A stretch of DNA of 64,000 nucleotides from Angiostrongylus vasorum. Taxonomy: Eukaryota; Nematoda; Chromadorea; Rhabditida; Metastrongylidae. The first letter of the stretch is position 1, and the number at the start of each line of letters is the position of its first letter. Shown here in pieces: positions 1-21,172 of this stretch. The stretch covers positions 2,976,001 through 3,040,000 of the forward strand of contig JADANN010000108.1 of the NCBI GenBank assembly GCA_018806985.1, in the 5' to 3' direction. The notes under the pieces are model-generated. The model saw only the letters and a program-made list of their open reading frames with translations. It ran no database searches and was not told the DNA's origin. The position numbers and the translations under genes are program-made.

Positions 1-530
1 AACAGGCACCATCTTCTGCTTTTAACGATATGCTGATCTCCGCATGTATCGTATCGCTAGGTGTCTCTGATGTCAAGCAGCAACATTCTTCTGGAAAAAC
101 GAACTTCCATGAGGAGTTCTGCAGTAAACAGGAATCTCTAAGATGACATCCATTCCCATTTCGGTTTCTTATCACAAATTCCCGATGTGTACGCATTATT
201 ACTGGCCTTTCCTAATATGGCATTAGTGTTTCCAAATTCATAGAATGAATAATCATTGCAGACTAGATCCTCCAAATGATGACAGAATACACGCAATTCA
301 TTGTCATGACTTGTACCGCCTTGTGAATAGCAATTGATGATTCTAATCTTTTTAAAACGCGTGGGTGCTAGGCGTAAGGTTGCCAAACAAGAGAAAAGGA
401 ACTCGGATGAATCGACAAGCTGCGTAATGGAGAGGGGAACAACAAAGCCTTCTCGAGCTACATTTTCATGACGGGACCGTTTCTCTATGAAGGGCAACGG
501 TCCAGGTCATTTAATCAGTGTGCTCCTGCT
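1..530 (-). mobile_element. LINE endonuclease fragment (RTE-like), decayed
   Basis: Translated on the minus strand, the stretch reads like the apurinic endonuclease domain of a non-LTR retrotransposon. The segment GFVVPLSITQLVDS aligns with [14 protein letters not shown] of the longer LINE copy at 46.3-46.7 kb, and the DNA at 1-60 resembles 45,930-45,990 in the same orientation. The reading frame is broken, so this is a dead copy. It probably lies in an intron of the cystinosin gene whose later exons follow. The element may continue beyond the left edge of the window. Confidence 0.7.
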
Positions 531-724
531 TTTTTATCTGTTGTAGAACGATCATAGTTTAAAGAGACTGTTCTGGTCTTATAGATATATAGTCTCCATA
601 ACGCTTATTAGGCGTTTCATTTTGATTCGGCTCCAATCATGTGCGTGCGCAACCTAATATTTGACCTAGTCCGATTTCTGCGAGTAATCGACCGACCAGT
701 TGGTTCCGGCGCTATGTATTAGGC

Positions 725-727
<3 letters not shown>

Positions 728-810
<83 letters not shown>
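728..810. repeat. (TA)n microsatellite
   Basis: About 83 bases of uninterrupted TA dinucleotide, followed by imperfect TATACA repeats to about 860. The open frames across it are artefacts of the repeat. Confidence 0.98.
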
Positions 811-813
<3 letters not shown>

Positions 814-879
814 GTGCTTATACATACATATATATACATATATATGTATTTATACACACGCAACACGTATGTATACATA

Positions 880-1090
880 ACACACCCTGCAACCCACACA
901 TAGAATCGATCCCCGCGCCCACGGCTCACCAGGGCCTTCCATCTCTCCAGGGTCGGCAAATTGGTACCGGACTTGTCGGGGAGGACAGCAGCACTGGCTC
1001 GATACATTCATCTCCAAAACGATGCTTAATGAAGAACGCATGGCGCACCCCTCAGGGATTGATCAACACCGAGAGCTTTGTCCTTTATTT
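880..1090 (+). mobile_element. tRNA-derived SINE, family A, 5'-truncated copy
   Basis: Sense-strand copy of the repeat seen complete at 52,210-52,494. It keeps the B-box side of the tRNA-like head (around 900-920, GAATCGATCCCCGCGCCC) and the unrelated body, and ends in the family tail CTTTGTCCTTTATTTTTT. The A-box half has been lost next to the TA microsatellite. Confidence 0.75.
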
Positions 1091-1215
1091 TTTTTATGTA
1101 TGTTTATATTTATATAGACAATGGGCTGCTCAAAGGTGATTTGACCAGCTAAAATAATCCTTGCTCTTTTCAAATGTTCTTAAACTGGAATTTCTCTGGG
1201 TGTATGACTTTCAAG

Positions 1216-4200
1216 AATATTACCCATTACTACCCAATTCAGAGACAATACGAAGAAGAGCATCCTCACAGTCCGATTCCGGTGCTTCTAAACGACGTCT
1301 TCTTCGCCGTTCATGCTTTGATTGCGTGTATTTTTACTGCGGCTCAGTGCTTTTTCTACGAGGTTGCACAAATTTTTTGAAATTTAATAAATTAACACAA
1401 CAGGTTACGCCATAGTGCTTCAGTAGTATCTAATCAGTAGTCCTTAACTTACAATCCTTCTTTAAGACGATCAAGGATGTTTCGTACTGAAATAACTTGC
1501 GTGAAATATGACTATGAAACCCAATTCCTTTAAAGTTGTGTTCTTCAAACACTTAGAGATCGACTGCATATGTGTTTGAAGAGACAAAGTTCTCCTAGGT
1601 AGTTCAAAAGTAACATTAAGACACATACAGTCACTTGCAAATAAAGCTAGGAAATGACCTAAATGTGACAAAGATGGTTTTTGAGCGCCATGTAGCGATT
1701 TCAGTTAAGCGCGCCTAGGCATTGGTGTTTATAAAAGCGATGCGTAGAGGTGTACGTGATGTCACTCAACACCTCAAATTTAGGTAATTAGTCCTTCGTG
1801 TAAATATGATAACGATAAGGAGATAACGACGACAACTGCCTACAACGAGGATATGGGGATTGGCAGAGTAACTTTAGTGCACCGATGTTGCAAAACTATG
1901 ACTGTATACTGATATATGTAGGGGGGACGAGTAGGGAAGGAGAAATGATATCACAGACTTTCAGCGATTTCTGAATGCAAAGTGAAGGTAGATATCATTG
2001 TAGAGACGTGACTATTCCCAGCAGTAATGTCTTACGAATTATCCTTGTTTTAGCTTGCACGATGCTGATATTCCTTCTTTTTCAAACGTGATAGCTGACG
2101 TTTCGACGAATTCGCCTTCCTCAGAGCCTAGATACAATACCATGCTTTGTTATTCGGTTGACACATCCTAATCCCAGTGGAAATCAACTCAGAAATCAAT
2201 CTAAAAATCTGCCTGTTAAGGACTCCTTGAACGGAATAGGGTCACACCTTAAGGTTGCCTGTGTGTTCTTCACACACTCTGAGCGATGAACCTTACTCAG
2301 ATAAGAAAATCAATCTTAGATAAGGCCCTAGATCACGTATGATAGTTAGGCGTTCACCTTTTCTACTCATTTTTTGGATTCTTGAGATCAACCCAGAAAG
2401 TCTCGACTGTACTGTGCGCAGATGCTTTTGATTCCTGCCCTAAGATTGTGACTACCACCTCAAAATCATCACTGTTTTGCCTTTGTGCTTATGTATACCT
2501 AGAAGAATATTTAGTCGAGTTTTCGATATTCCATTTAGATGTTCTCTTGTCCGGACACAAAATAATCTACTCGTTTCAATAACGTATTCATCACCGCATA
2601 CCTTTCAAGACATCAGGTATATTGTACCTGAACTCATGCAGTCTCTGTCTCTATCGTTAGCGCAAATCATGCAATCCTATGGTAATACGGGCTATTCTGA
2701 AATAACTAACGAAGTAAAGTGTTGGTGGAATTCCCACAACTGCCACAGAGTTCTCCCGACTACTGTTTTTAGGCACCTCTTGATAGAGACGCTTACTTCG
2801 CTTGATATGAAAGATAGCTTTAGAGGATCAATACGGTACGGATCTAGACGGCGAACGAGCCCTGATAGGCGCGAACCAGGATAACAATTCACGAAGCCAT
2901 TTATATGCTTCCGGAGAAGGCGGTGTTTGGCATAGGTCCAGCATCATTACCGAAAACATCCGTCGGCTACCTCTCCATATCCTCTCAAAATCCTATGGTC
3001 AGCTGGCAGACGACTGCTCTCGCCAGCATCCTCATTCTCATCTTGTTATTGTACGCACGATAACTTTTGGACAGTAATAACAAACAACAAGTTCAGATTC
3101 TAAGAATAGGTTTGCATAACAATACTGTTTACAGCGGTTCAGATTCTAAGAATAGATTTGCATAACAATACTGTTTACAGCGATCAAAGTTCCTTAGGAT
3201 GGGACCAAGATATTTACGTTCTACGACATTTGCTAGGTAACTTGAGAAAAACGGATATGACACTTATTTCCGAAACATACAGTCATACAAAGATAGAAAT
3301 AGATATAGAAGAAAAATAGTAACTATTCTGGGAATAGCTGCTATAGGAAATCTAAATGGCAAATCGAAAACTCGGCCAAGTATTCCTCTAGGTATATATA
3401 AGCGTAAAGGCAAAATAGTGACGATTTTGAGCTGGTAGTTACAATCCTGGGGCAGGAATCAAAAGCATCTGCGCGCAAAACACTTGAGGCTTTCCGAATT
3501 AATTTCAAAAATCCAAAAATGAACAGAAGGGGAGAACGCCTGACTCATACGTGACCTGAGTCTTTATCTAAGATTGATTCTCTGATCTGAGCAAGGTTCA
3601 TCGCAGTGTGAAGAAAACTCGAGTAACCCTATTCTGTCTAAGGAGTTAAACGATGGGCTTTCCATAATAGGCAGGTTTTTGAATTAGATTTTCATTTGAA
3701 TTAGGAAGTACCAACCAAATAATATAATATGGTATATTATGGTACGTAAAGGCCCCAAGGAAGGTGAAATTACCGGAACGTCATCCGTCGTATTTGAAAG
3801 GTATTTGGAAAAGAAGAGATACCAACCTCGCACTAGCTTAAACAAGGACACTTTTCAAAACATTATCGATTATTTGCGTTGAGGTTAAGTGAAAGTCGGT
3901 ATTCCGAATTATTGCCAGTAGTGTTTTTACGGTTGTGTAGATGATGACATACAGAACGACTACACTTTGCGGCCAGATCCGACGCAAGAACATGAGCTGG
4001 TAGTTGTGACGGATCACCCAAATAGGAATTCGACTTTGTAGAACATTTTGAAAGCAACAGAGAAACTGGATAATATACAGAAACCTAAAGTATTCTCAAA
4101 AAACGAGAGAACCCTTCAGCTGAATGATGGATTGCTCATTTAGCGTGGAAATCAACGGGTCTCATTTACCTGCCTCGCCATCTCGGCCACCATGATCATG

Positions 4201-5729
4201 GCAGCTTTTGGCGGTGGCGTTATCACCAGCCTCGGCGTCATCAATATGCTGTATTTTGTCACAGGCTTATCCTACATTAAGATGATCGTCACGCTTCTCA
4301 AATACATCCCTCAGGTACCTGTCGTTCTTCGAAATCTTTACAAAGCGTTAACTTAGTCTGCATACAAACTATTTTGAGTCTCTACAGCGGTTCATAAGAT
4401 TGATTAGGGCATGAGTGATTTACTGGAATTCTCTAAGAAAACATGAGATCACCGTTGAAAATAACATCAGAACATATCCCTAATTTATTCTAAAAATCCG
4501 AGCTATTTCTTCAAAGATACGTATAGTTCTCACTATCACATAGCTAAGATCTAACACAATGTTTGTATCGGTAATATGCTAGAGATGACTGTGCGAGAAG
4601 TAGAACTGAGAATTTGAGGAGAAGTCCACCACTTTCTGGCTTCCAGTACCTTTCAAATAAACTACGATGACCGGGATTTTTTTGCTGAGTTTCAGTTTCC
4701 TTCTTCTTCAGATTGAATGTGGAAGTGAGAATTTGATTGAAACCTTGAGTAGTATTTATAGTTAAGATGTCTAGTGTCCTCATTCCAAATGAAGCTTTGG
4801 GATTCTGCTTTTCAGAAGCGCGCTAACAGTTGAGCATGCTTCGAATTACTACATAACTTGATATTTGATACTTGAATGGCCCGTCTTCACTGGTTGTCCG
4901 GTCCCCAGCACAATCTCCATTTTTCAGAGATTTGCTGGTTAAGCCATTATGGTTCCCTGTAATCCCGTGGTCCGCCTGGCCAGTCTGCCCCAGGTCTTCA
5001 CCACCACAGGCATTCGCAGCCCTTGTGGATTAGAGGGAGATTTACCACCATGCGACTTTGATACAAGGACGGTGGTGGATCTTGGTATTGGTTTACTCTT
5101 AGCTAGGCTTCCTGATGGAAACGCCTGACTTCTTCTCAGCTTGGGAGACCCTGCGGGGTGGACGAATCCCCCGCTATATATCACAGTCCGACACCCAGGA
5201 ACACCTCCCAGCCACGATGAGGCGGTAAACCATTGGGAGGAATTACTACATAAAGCCATAGAAAATTAAAGTCTATAAGAATTTACTTGCTATAAACAAG
5301 AATAACATAACAGACAGAGTTAAAATTCTTGAGGAATGTCGAGAAACGAAACGCCAATGATCTCCTTCCTTTCAGGCGATGCAGAACTTCCGTCGAAAGA
5401 GCACTACTGGCTGGTCAATCGGAAACGTGCTTCTCGACTTTACTGGGGGGTGTCTCGACATCTTACAGATGTGCCTACAGTGCTGGAATGTATCCGACTG
5501 GTCAGCGTTCTACGGAAACCCTGTGAAGTTCGGCTTGGGTCTCGTCTCTACGTCGTTCGACATCCTATTCATGACGCAGCACTATGTATTGTATCGAAAC
5601 AATGAGCAATTAGTAGCATCTGAAAAGTCGAACCAACTCACGATGGGCAGTAGTGAAAAAGACAAATTCAGGGACGCTGAGGAAGATAGCAATGGGCGAA
5701 ATAGCAGTAGCAAAAGTACTCGTAGGTAG
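1216..5729 (+). CDS. ctns-1: Cystinosin, lysosomal cystine/H+ exporter (3' exons; 5' part outside the window)
   Basis: Three exons are visible: about 1216-1362 (an alternative acceptor gives 1243), 4144-4314 and 5376-5729. The phases join cleanly. Together they give about 223 residues matching the C-terminal 60% of cystinosin (human 367 aa). Recognisable blocks are LNDVFFAVHA, RGNQRVS, SYIKMIVTLLKYIPQ and the second PQ-loop motif KSTTGWSIGNVLLDFTGG, followed by the last membrane helices (GLGLVSTSFDILFMTQHY). The family exports cystine from lysosomes with protons. The tail is longer and more charged than in human, and I do not see the human GYDQL sorting motif. The first PQ-loop and signal peptide must lie left of the window or in unrecognised exons. 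Introns carry LINE, SINE and Penelope debris. The 3' end faces that of rpb-2, 342 bp away. Confidence 0.9.
1370..2085. other. cystinosin intron, no further feature seen
   Basis: First part of the intron between the cystinosin exons ending at 1362 and starting at 4144. Several short open frames exist, but none has recognisable protein features or matching splice sites. Confidence 0.5.
2092..2132 (-). mobile_element. Penelope-like element remnant with hammerhead-like core, diverged
   Basis: Minus-strand sequence contains CTGAGGA, then a stem-loop with arms GGCG and CGTC, then GAAACGTC. This is the conserved core of the better copies at 8508-8548 and 55,294-55,334. The outer stem is poorly kept (AGGCT against AGCTAT), so this copy is probably inactive. 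It lies in a cystinosin intron. Confidence 0.5.
3091..3182. repeat. 46-bp tandem duplication
   Basis: Two adjacent 46-base units (3091-3136 and 3137-3182) starting GTTCAGATTCTAAGAATAG and ending TGTTTACAGCG. They differ at one or two positions, so the duplication is recent. It lies in a cystinosin intron. Confidence 0.9.
3440..3560 (+). mobile_element. Penelope-like GIY-YIG endonuclease C-terminal remnant
   Basis: The translation includes ARKTLEAFRINFKNPKMNRR, nearly the same as the segment at 8190-8260. The pattern R..EA..I....P..N is that of the end of GIY-YIG endonuclease domains carried by Penelope-like elements. A stop follows shortly. This is a fragment only, in a cystinosin intron. 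Confidence 0.5.
4856..5250. mobile_element. ~390-bp interspersed element (LINE-end derivative), copy 1
   Basis: Begins TTGAATGGCCCGTCTTCACT and ends with a CATTGGGAGGAA-like segment. It is shared almost along its full length with copies at 34.6, 47.8 and 50.9 kb, and with part of one at 25.5 kb. The open frames in it are repeat artefacts. It lies in the last cystinosin intron. Confidence 0.85.
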
Positions 5730-6071
5730 CCTACTTTGAAGTATATGTCATCCTTCTTAGAACTGTATGAGGACGGAGTTTCTAACCAAATTGATCGTGT
5801 TTTGTTAACACTAACTCTACCTTTGATAAAGTGCTCTCAACGTTCATTTTTTAAAGTATATAACTGAACACTGAGACACTATCAAGACCAAAAATACGTA
5901 CAAAACTAATAAGATACACATTACCAGTAAGAGTTAAAACAACGAGCAACATAGTTTACGGAGCAACCTCCGAAGCATTGAATTGGTAAAACCATCTATT
6001 AAGAAAATAGCTAGGAAAATAACAATATATGGAGAGGCGAGCTAAGTTAAAATGTATACAATATTTTCAAT

Positions 6072-14868
<8,797 letters not shown>

Positions 14869-14900
14869 CGCCGATTAATGAACAGAGACTACTGAATGAA
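14869..14900 (-). promoter_or_regulatory. candidate trans-splice acceptor upstream of rpb-2
   Basis: On the minus strand, GTTCATTCAG ends at 14892, about 24 bases before the rpb-2 ATG. It matches the nematode TTYCAG acceptor consensus, with no obvious upstream coding exon. Spliced-leader addition is inferred from position only. Confidence 0.4.
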
Positions 14901-15522
14901 CTAGGAATCAATGTGTTCTAATGTTATGAAAGTGATTCAAAGTCCAAGTTGTGGAAAGACATTTGCAAGTGCTTTTGATGCTGGAGATGATGAGCACTAA
15001 AGAGCAAGTCAAACAAAAAACTTGACAAGTGATAACGAAAAACTCAACGACATGACTTTTGCCGAAAAAGTCATAGTTGATGACTTCAAAATAAAAAAAC
15101 CACACAAATATGCCACTGAATGTAATACAGGAAACACGACCAAATGCAAAAACGAGGTTCATCGAAAAATTTATTGACGGATTCAAACCTACACAGAAAA
15201 AATTGACGGAAAAATGGGTAGCAAAACTATTAAAGATGGCACAAGATTGCAAAAAGTTTGTAATTGGTCTAGTGCTAGTACTGAGTTGAGGGTAAAGGTA
15301 TAAGATAAAGAGTCCTCAAAAACATTAAACGGCATCGTTCAGACAACATGACGCAATAGATGAGATCACAAACGGCTGTTCGCAAATTTTAAAAAAAGCA
15401 TTCATTAGAAATTTTCTTCTAGATAGGGATCAGGACCGTGTCATAATGCATGAAACAGAGAGATCACTAAAAATTCGAAATGAAGATATTCAAATTAAAC
15501 TAAGCAAGTGGTGTGATTAAAG

Positions 15523-17411
15523 TCAACCAGCAAGCGGAGGTCCAAGGTAAACCATAGAAACTTCTGTGTTGCCATATACCGCACAAATAGCTGGAAATAA
15601 CTTGACTGGAGGTAGGTCGGTGAATGCAAGTCCAAGAAATTCTGCACCCGAACGTTCAAAATAGACTATGTGGCGATCGCAATCCAACACTAATCGTATC
15701 CGCTCTCCAACCTAAATTGTTAGGTTTTAAAATAAGTAGACAAACATCTGTATAAGAAATGAGAAAATTTAAAATTGAGGGCTAAAACTGGAAAACTGAC
15801 TAGTAGTACCATTACTACCATATACTCAATTCTGTACCAGCTAGGATAGAATCAGTCATAGACGCCCTGAGCAGCCACGGAGTCCCTACTCAGTATACGA
15901 AGGATCTTCGTAAGCTGTGTAGAAAATTCACAACCAAAACACCACCATTCTACAACGATATTAACATCGACGTCAAAAGAGGGGTCAGGAAAGGCGTGAT
16001 CACTAGTTAATTAGGCGGTTACTATGAATATCTCTCAGATCATCGTTTTTAAGCATGATGACTTTCATCCACTTTTATTAAAGGCGTAAATTTGTCGTTT
16101 TGTATCTTCATAAAGAGAGTTTTACAAAAGAATTGACAACTTTAATAAAATGCGTTTTGCAATAAGAATCCTTCATGTAAGAGTTAAAAGTGCCATATAG
16201 GTTACTACGATAGCAAAAATATGCTCAATTGAATCCGGTTTTTTCGAAAACGTTAGTGCTTTTTTGATAACTAGAGTACTTGAAGAGTTGGGAACTCCAA
16301 AGGCTTATAGAAAGCCTTTCCCCAATCTATTCAAGAGCAAATATAATTCTCCGAAAGTGCTGCTCTTTCTCTCTAAGGTTGCTTGGAATCAAAATTTTCA
16401 GGGCTTAAAATTAAACTTAGTTGTTTAAAATTCCCAGCGAAGCCTAGCTTCTGCAAACGACTTATTGGAGGGTATTATCGCGATAAGATGGACAAAACCC
16501 TGCTTATTCAATTGGTTTTGTACTAAGAGTACGAGAAATATTGAAGATTTCTACCTCAATTAATAAGTTTCACTGTGACTTTCAGACACCTTGGCTTAAA
16601 GTTCAAAGCGGCCTTTATTGGAGAACCTATTACTGGGAAAACAACTCATGTTGAACATCAGGTGTCAAATGTTCACTCTCGCGATTATAATGGTTCGATT
16701 TCAGATGTTCTCAATCTAACACGTTAGCATACCTGATATTTCGGAGGATTATTTACACGTGGGTAAACACCCAAATTTTCTCCGTTGTGTATTAATGTGT
16801 TATCTACAAGGTTCCATCCCCAACTTTGGTCATCACTTCCGAGCAGAGGCAAGTAACCAGGACAATGAAGAGCAGCATGCCTGAATAAAACGATAAATAA
16901 TAAGATACTAATACGATAAGTGAGCATTTATCTATAAGAAAAATCACACCTCGTTGCAACGCCTACTACAGCCACCGTTCCTAAAGGACCCTCCCATGTG
17001 ATGTCAAAGGCATGCACTCCTAGCGATACTCCTATCTAAACGATATGGTCTTATGTACGAAACATAGAGATGCGTGTGTAGCGCAGTATTTGGCCAGACA
17101 AAGGTGACACAGGTGGTCCTTGGTTTGACCGCCGGTGCCGGGCGAATCCACCACCAAGATCAGAAAACTGGTGTCAAGCTTGCCTCGGACAGTAAGAAAA
17201 AAACCTGATCTGAGGAAGATCTATACACAGTATGGTCATTTTGGTAAGCAGTTACAGCCTAGAAAACCCTTAGCACGGCTCTCGATGTCTTAGCGAAAAA
17301 AAAGTCTTGCCCAACCGGAAACCTAGCAATTAAACGAAAGTGTGCTGTAAGTTACACAATTACTTATGATTTGTGCGGCCTAGCGGTCCAAGTATTCGAG
17401 AGAACACATGC

Positions 17412-17453
<42 letters not shown>

Positions 17454-18451
17454 CATATACATGTACACATATGCATAAACGTGTATATATATATATATAT
17501 ATGTTTATTTATTTATTTACATATATATATATATATGTATGTATGTATGGATGTATGTATGGATGTATGTATGGATGTATGTATGGATGTATGTATGCAT
17601 GTATGTATGTATGTATGTATGTATGTATGTGTATGTATGTACGTATGTATGTATGTATGTATGTATGTATGTATGTATGTATGTATGTATGTATGCATAA
17701 TTTTAACCTGCTGGTTCAACTACTGCTTGAAAATCTGCGGTCTTCTTTGGAAACTGCTGAATACTGGTCGAGTAGATACTCCTCAGAATACTCAGATGGA
17801 AGTGGCAAGTGCGTTCGTTGATCCACACTACAGATAAACGCCAACTTTTGTATATCAGAAGACGCACTTTCCAGACAAGTTTGACAGCAATTCCGTCACC
17901 ACGAACGGATAGAGAGTTTGGTACGAGGTTAAACCGAGACCTTACGCGTACTTAACGGTCAGTACTACTGGGCTACCCACACATTGCATGTACTCAATGC
18001 TCCTAATGTACAATAGAAACACACACCTTTCCTCTGACACCATCAGTGCTTTGCGCTACAGGCTGACGATGTACAGTGAAACCATTCCCACGAACATAAT
18101 TGTTCTTAGAAACATCACTGGGATTCCATGCAAAATAGAATGCTCGTAATTTCTTTTTATACGTGTTCAGCTCACTCAGCAAATATGGATCAGCTAGAGC
18201 TGACTCTGAAATCTTCCTTTGTGCCAAGGATTTCCACACAATACTGTCCTAAAAAATTGAGAATACACTGTGAAAACGCACTGTTTAGTGAAAGCGACCA
18301 GAGTTCATAGCTTGAAAAAAAAATGAATTAACCTCAAAATTTAACACGTGAAACCAATGACGGCACACAAGCATGCAGTTATGTATATCTGACAAATTCA
18401 GATACTTGAAAACTTGCGACAGAATATGATGTGGCAGACGTGTAGCTAAGA
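15523..18451 (-). CDS. fsn-1: F-box/SPRY protein FSN-1 (FBXO45-like), first exon not found
   Basis: Exons on the minus strand: 18451-18333, 18248-18027, 17035-16950, 16880-16733 and 15711-15523, all in phase, giving about 253 residues (human FBXO45 286). The F-box is [28 protein letters not shown], broken here as [10 protein letters not shown]...CMLVCRHW. The SPRY part has [42 protein letters not shown] and the ending [12 protein letters not shown]. The family is the substrate receptor of an unusual ubiquitin ligase with the PHR protein RPM-1/PAM, acting in neurons at synapse formation. Exon 2 starts with two codon bases after GATTTCAG, so an upstream exon ending in phase 1 must exist. I could not identify it, and a GTG-led frame to 18518 is not a credible start. 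Confidence 0.93.
15840..16010 (+). mobile_element. LINE reverse-transcriptase fragment
   Basis: The plus-strand translation contains [18 protein letters not shown] and VKRGVRKGV, the conserved thumb-side R-G-V-R-Q-G-like segment of the LINE family at 9.2-9.4 kb and 44.7 kb. It is a short decayed piece in the last fsn-1 intron, antisense to the gene. Confidence 0.7.
17408..17696. repeat. (TA)n and (TATG)n compound microsatellite
   Basis: TA runs at 17413-17452, 17484-17500 and 17521-17536 are followed by about 155 bases of TATG units (17537-17696) with occasional GGATG and TGCATG variants. It lies in the ~1-kb fsn-1 intron between exons 18248-18027 and 17035-16950. All frames through it, on both strands, are repeat artefacts. 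Confidence 0.97.
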
Positions 18452-18459
18452 CTGAAATC

Positions 18460-18870
18460 GGTATGATAAACAGTACGCCGCATCGCAATAAAATATAAGA
18501 CAGATCTAGATTCTCCACATTTTCCCTTGATATTATAAACTATAAATTATCAATGTATCTCAGTGCTAAGTTAAAACTACGTTCATGATAATAATAGCAG
18601 TTAATTGAACTATAGCTGTACACTGCTCTCAGATTCGTCTAAAAATGGTATGAATAAACTCCTCAAGTGATATAAGAAAAACTATCGTGTTCATTGCAAG
18701 GAAAGAACCCTATCACATAGAATAAGACAACGACTCTATACGCCGTTCCGAACCGAAAATTGCTTATAAGTGAGATATCTAGACAGGAAGGACTCATCTC
18801 GGTTTGAAGAATGACATGCTTTGAGAAAGGTTTATGCTGTAATTTCACCCTACTTACTTTGATAACCGAT
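18460..18870. other. upstream of fsn-1, no exon identified
   Basis: Must contain or adjoin the missing fsn-1 first exon on the minus strand. I found ATGs but none with an open frame ending in a phase-1 donor. Confidence 0.4.
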
Positions 18871-19145
18871 GAAGTTTCTTCTTAAACACTTTGACAATCA
18901 CAAGATTGCTGAGATATCTGCAAAACTCCGGACCGCAGAGGACTGAGACAGGCGAAAGGAAGGACCCGCATGGTGTGGTGGTGCGCGTTACGCCCCGGAA
19001 AGGACAATGGCGCGTTCGTTCCCCACCGTAGACACCTGCGGTCCGGAGTTTTGCAAATATCTCAGCAATTTTGTGGTTGTATTTCGCTTAATACCCTGCC
19101 GTAAAAATTATAGAAGACAGAAAACAAAAAGTAAACATTTTGACA
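18871..19145 (+). mobile_element. tRNA-derived SINE, family B, with partial inverted second copy
   Basis: 18955-19145 is a sense copy: A-box-like GCATGGTGTGGTGGTG, B-box-like GCGTTCGTTCCCCACC, then the body GGAGTTTTGCAAATATCTCAG. Just upstream, 18871-18930 carries the body again in the opposite orientation (GAGATATCTGCAAAACTCC). Related copies occur at 23.0, 36.2, 36.6, 41.2 and 55.5 kb. Confidence 0.75.
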
Positions 19146-19385
19146 ATCCTTTTTTGCGACACCGACAACTGTGGTGGCTTTTTCTTTTTACAGCTAAAGA
19201 CAAGGGTTCGATAACCAGTGAACATGAGGACATAAAAACCGATACTTTTGTGAAGAGATTTTACTCCCCCGCCCAAGGTCATATTTCTCTTCTAAAACCT
19301 TGTTTGACATTAAATCCCATTCTAAGCGACTTGACTTATTATGCAGTGCTCGAGCACTCGGTCGACTAGATCGCTACTCGAGCAT

Positions 19386-19652
19386 CGCTAGAATCACAGC
19401 TGTCGTGGAAGAATTCAAGTCGCAAATCAGTAGACATCTCTTCGATCCACAAGAGGTGCTGACTGTGCCTACGAGGGACTTCACAACTTCCTAACACAGC
19501 TGTTTTATGTGCAACCAACCTATCAATGTGAAGAAAAAGCTAAACATTGTCTAATCGCTGAAATCACAGCTGCCCTGGAAGAATTCAAGTCGCAAAGCAG
19601 TAAACATCTTTCCGATCCGTAAAAGGTGTTGACTGCGCCTATGGCGGAGTTC
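19386..19652. repeat. two ~96-bp direct repeats
   Basis: 19386-19482 and 19557-19652 are about 85% alike: both have ATCACAGCTG, GGAAGAATTCAAGTCGCAAA, and a TGACTGYGCCTA end. They lie between fsn-1 and mrpl-3. I recognise no coding function. Confidence 0.8.
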
Positions 19653-19659
19653 GACCTTT

Positions 19660-21170
19660 TAATATTGATCTTTTCCAAAAATCCAGCGCTGACTACCGGT
19701 GTTCCAGTAAGTAGGAATTTTACATCCTGATGTGGAAAGTCTAGTCAGTATGTTTATGAAGATTGACGGTAGTTTCTCTAGCTGTTCGGATCTAACTGGT
19801 TCTGGGCTGATAGCTATATGACTCTTACGACGAGACCATAAACAACAGGGAAGAAAGGTAGAATACACGATATCTGCCAATATCGTGTACGTCTCTCTTA
19901 TTCTGCAAGAATACGGTTCTCCTAGAGTTCCACTTACTGGGAACTCTAGACTCTGACAGGTAATTTACGAAAGACGCGTCAAGGTATCGAGGAGAACAGG
20001 CGGGTTTCTCAGATGCGCGGTTATAATCATGTTCTGGTACTATACGGTTCTTCATCTACGATGCCACATGTCTGACTCTGGGGGTAAGAGAACCATGAGA
20101 AGAGAAGATAAAATTCGTTCATCTTTGCACAGTGATTACATTAAAGAAGATATGGCTTTCTTTTCAAGCCCATATAGAACGCTTCCACCTCGTCTTCGTA
20201 TTGGTTTGCTTTCGAGTGGTAAACGACGAACATCGTCAAAGATGGTCTACTTCATTGCAACCGTAAACCTACGATTCGGCGTTAGGTGTTAGAAGAATTT
20301 CATTTTAATCTTAAAAATCGTGATGCTAAAGACGCCAATGCTAAATTCTGCATAGTCACATGGTCCTAGGAGTACGTATTCTCCAATATCACCAGCGACG
20401 TTAAGTCAGCCGCCTATCCGATGACGTTATTTCCACTCTTCCTAGCGTGCATGTGTCAAAAGTACATCGCCGCCTTATTCCTCCCAAGTTCAAACAGCTT
20501 GAGATGACCGGAAATTTCAGCACCATCTAGAGACATATGTGTTCCAAAACATAGAAAAGCACACAAAAGATAGTACAGAATATCAAAAACAACAAGATTA
20601 TTAACAAAGACACAACACACAGTGTATTAACAACATAGAAATAAACAGAACATCTAACATTACAAACGGAGCGATCTTGTCTGACTGAGGGAGAGTGTAA
20701 CCAGTAAGACTTATATAAATTCACAGCACATGCAACTACAAATTAGTCACCGTTTCACACACACGGTCACATAAAATTAAGCTTTCGTGCAAGTGTTTCT
20801 TAAAAACAGCAAAAAGCAGAACAACGCCTATTGGTTCAAATTGAGCCCGCCTCAAGAAAATTCTTTCTCACTTTCTCAAAATCATTACCTCGCTTGAGTG
20901 AACTATGGCGAGCAATGTAGCATATTAAGGTGCAACCTTCACGACTGGAAAACTCGCGAAAAGTATTTGTTTTAATTTCATATCCACATCCTCTCCCTTT
21001 TACAAGAGAAAACTCGGGGAAAGTTGATCCGAAAACATAGATTATAAGTGATATCAGAAAATAAACAATAGGCGGAGTAATTTTCCAAAACCCTTTCCTG
21101 AAGGTGCACCGCGTGCTTTGTCAAAGCTCCATAAATGGTCAAATGAATCGAAAAATTGTACCTGCCAGCA
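19660..21170. other. intergenic, no feature seen
   Basis: Between mrpl-3 (ends 21571 on -) and fsn-1. Short open frames exist on both strands, but none has conserved features or convincing splice context. Confidence 0.45.
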
Positions 21171-21172
21171 CT

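Noticed and set aside
2477..2884. 135-codon + frame as an additional cystinosin exon
   Set aside because: No cystinosin similarity, and the exons on both sides already join in phase without it.
4939..5259. 106-codon minus-strand frame
   Set aside because: Lies fully within a copy of the 390-bp interspersed element; other copies are broken there.
17373..17837. 137-154-codon frames rich in Tyr-Ile, Met-Tyr-Val-Cys
   Set aside because: Pure translation of the TA and TATG microsatellites, open on both strands.
18285..18518. Start of fsn-1 at 18518
   Set aside because: That frame begins with GTG, and a strong TTTCAG acceptor at 18452 shows the exon begins at 18451.
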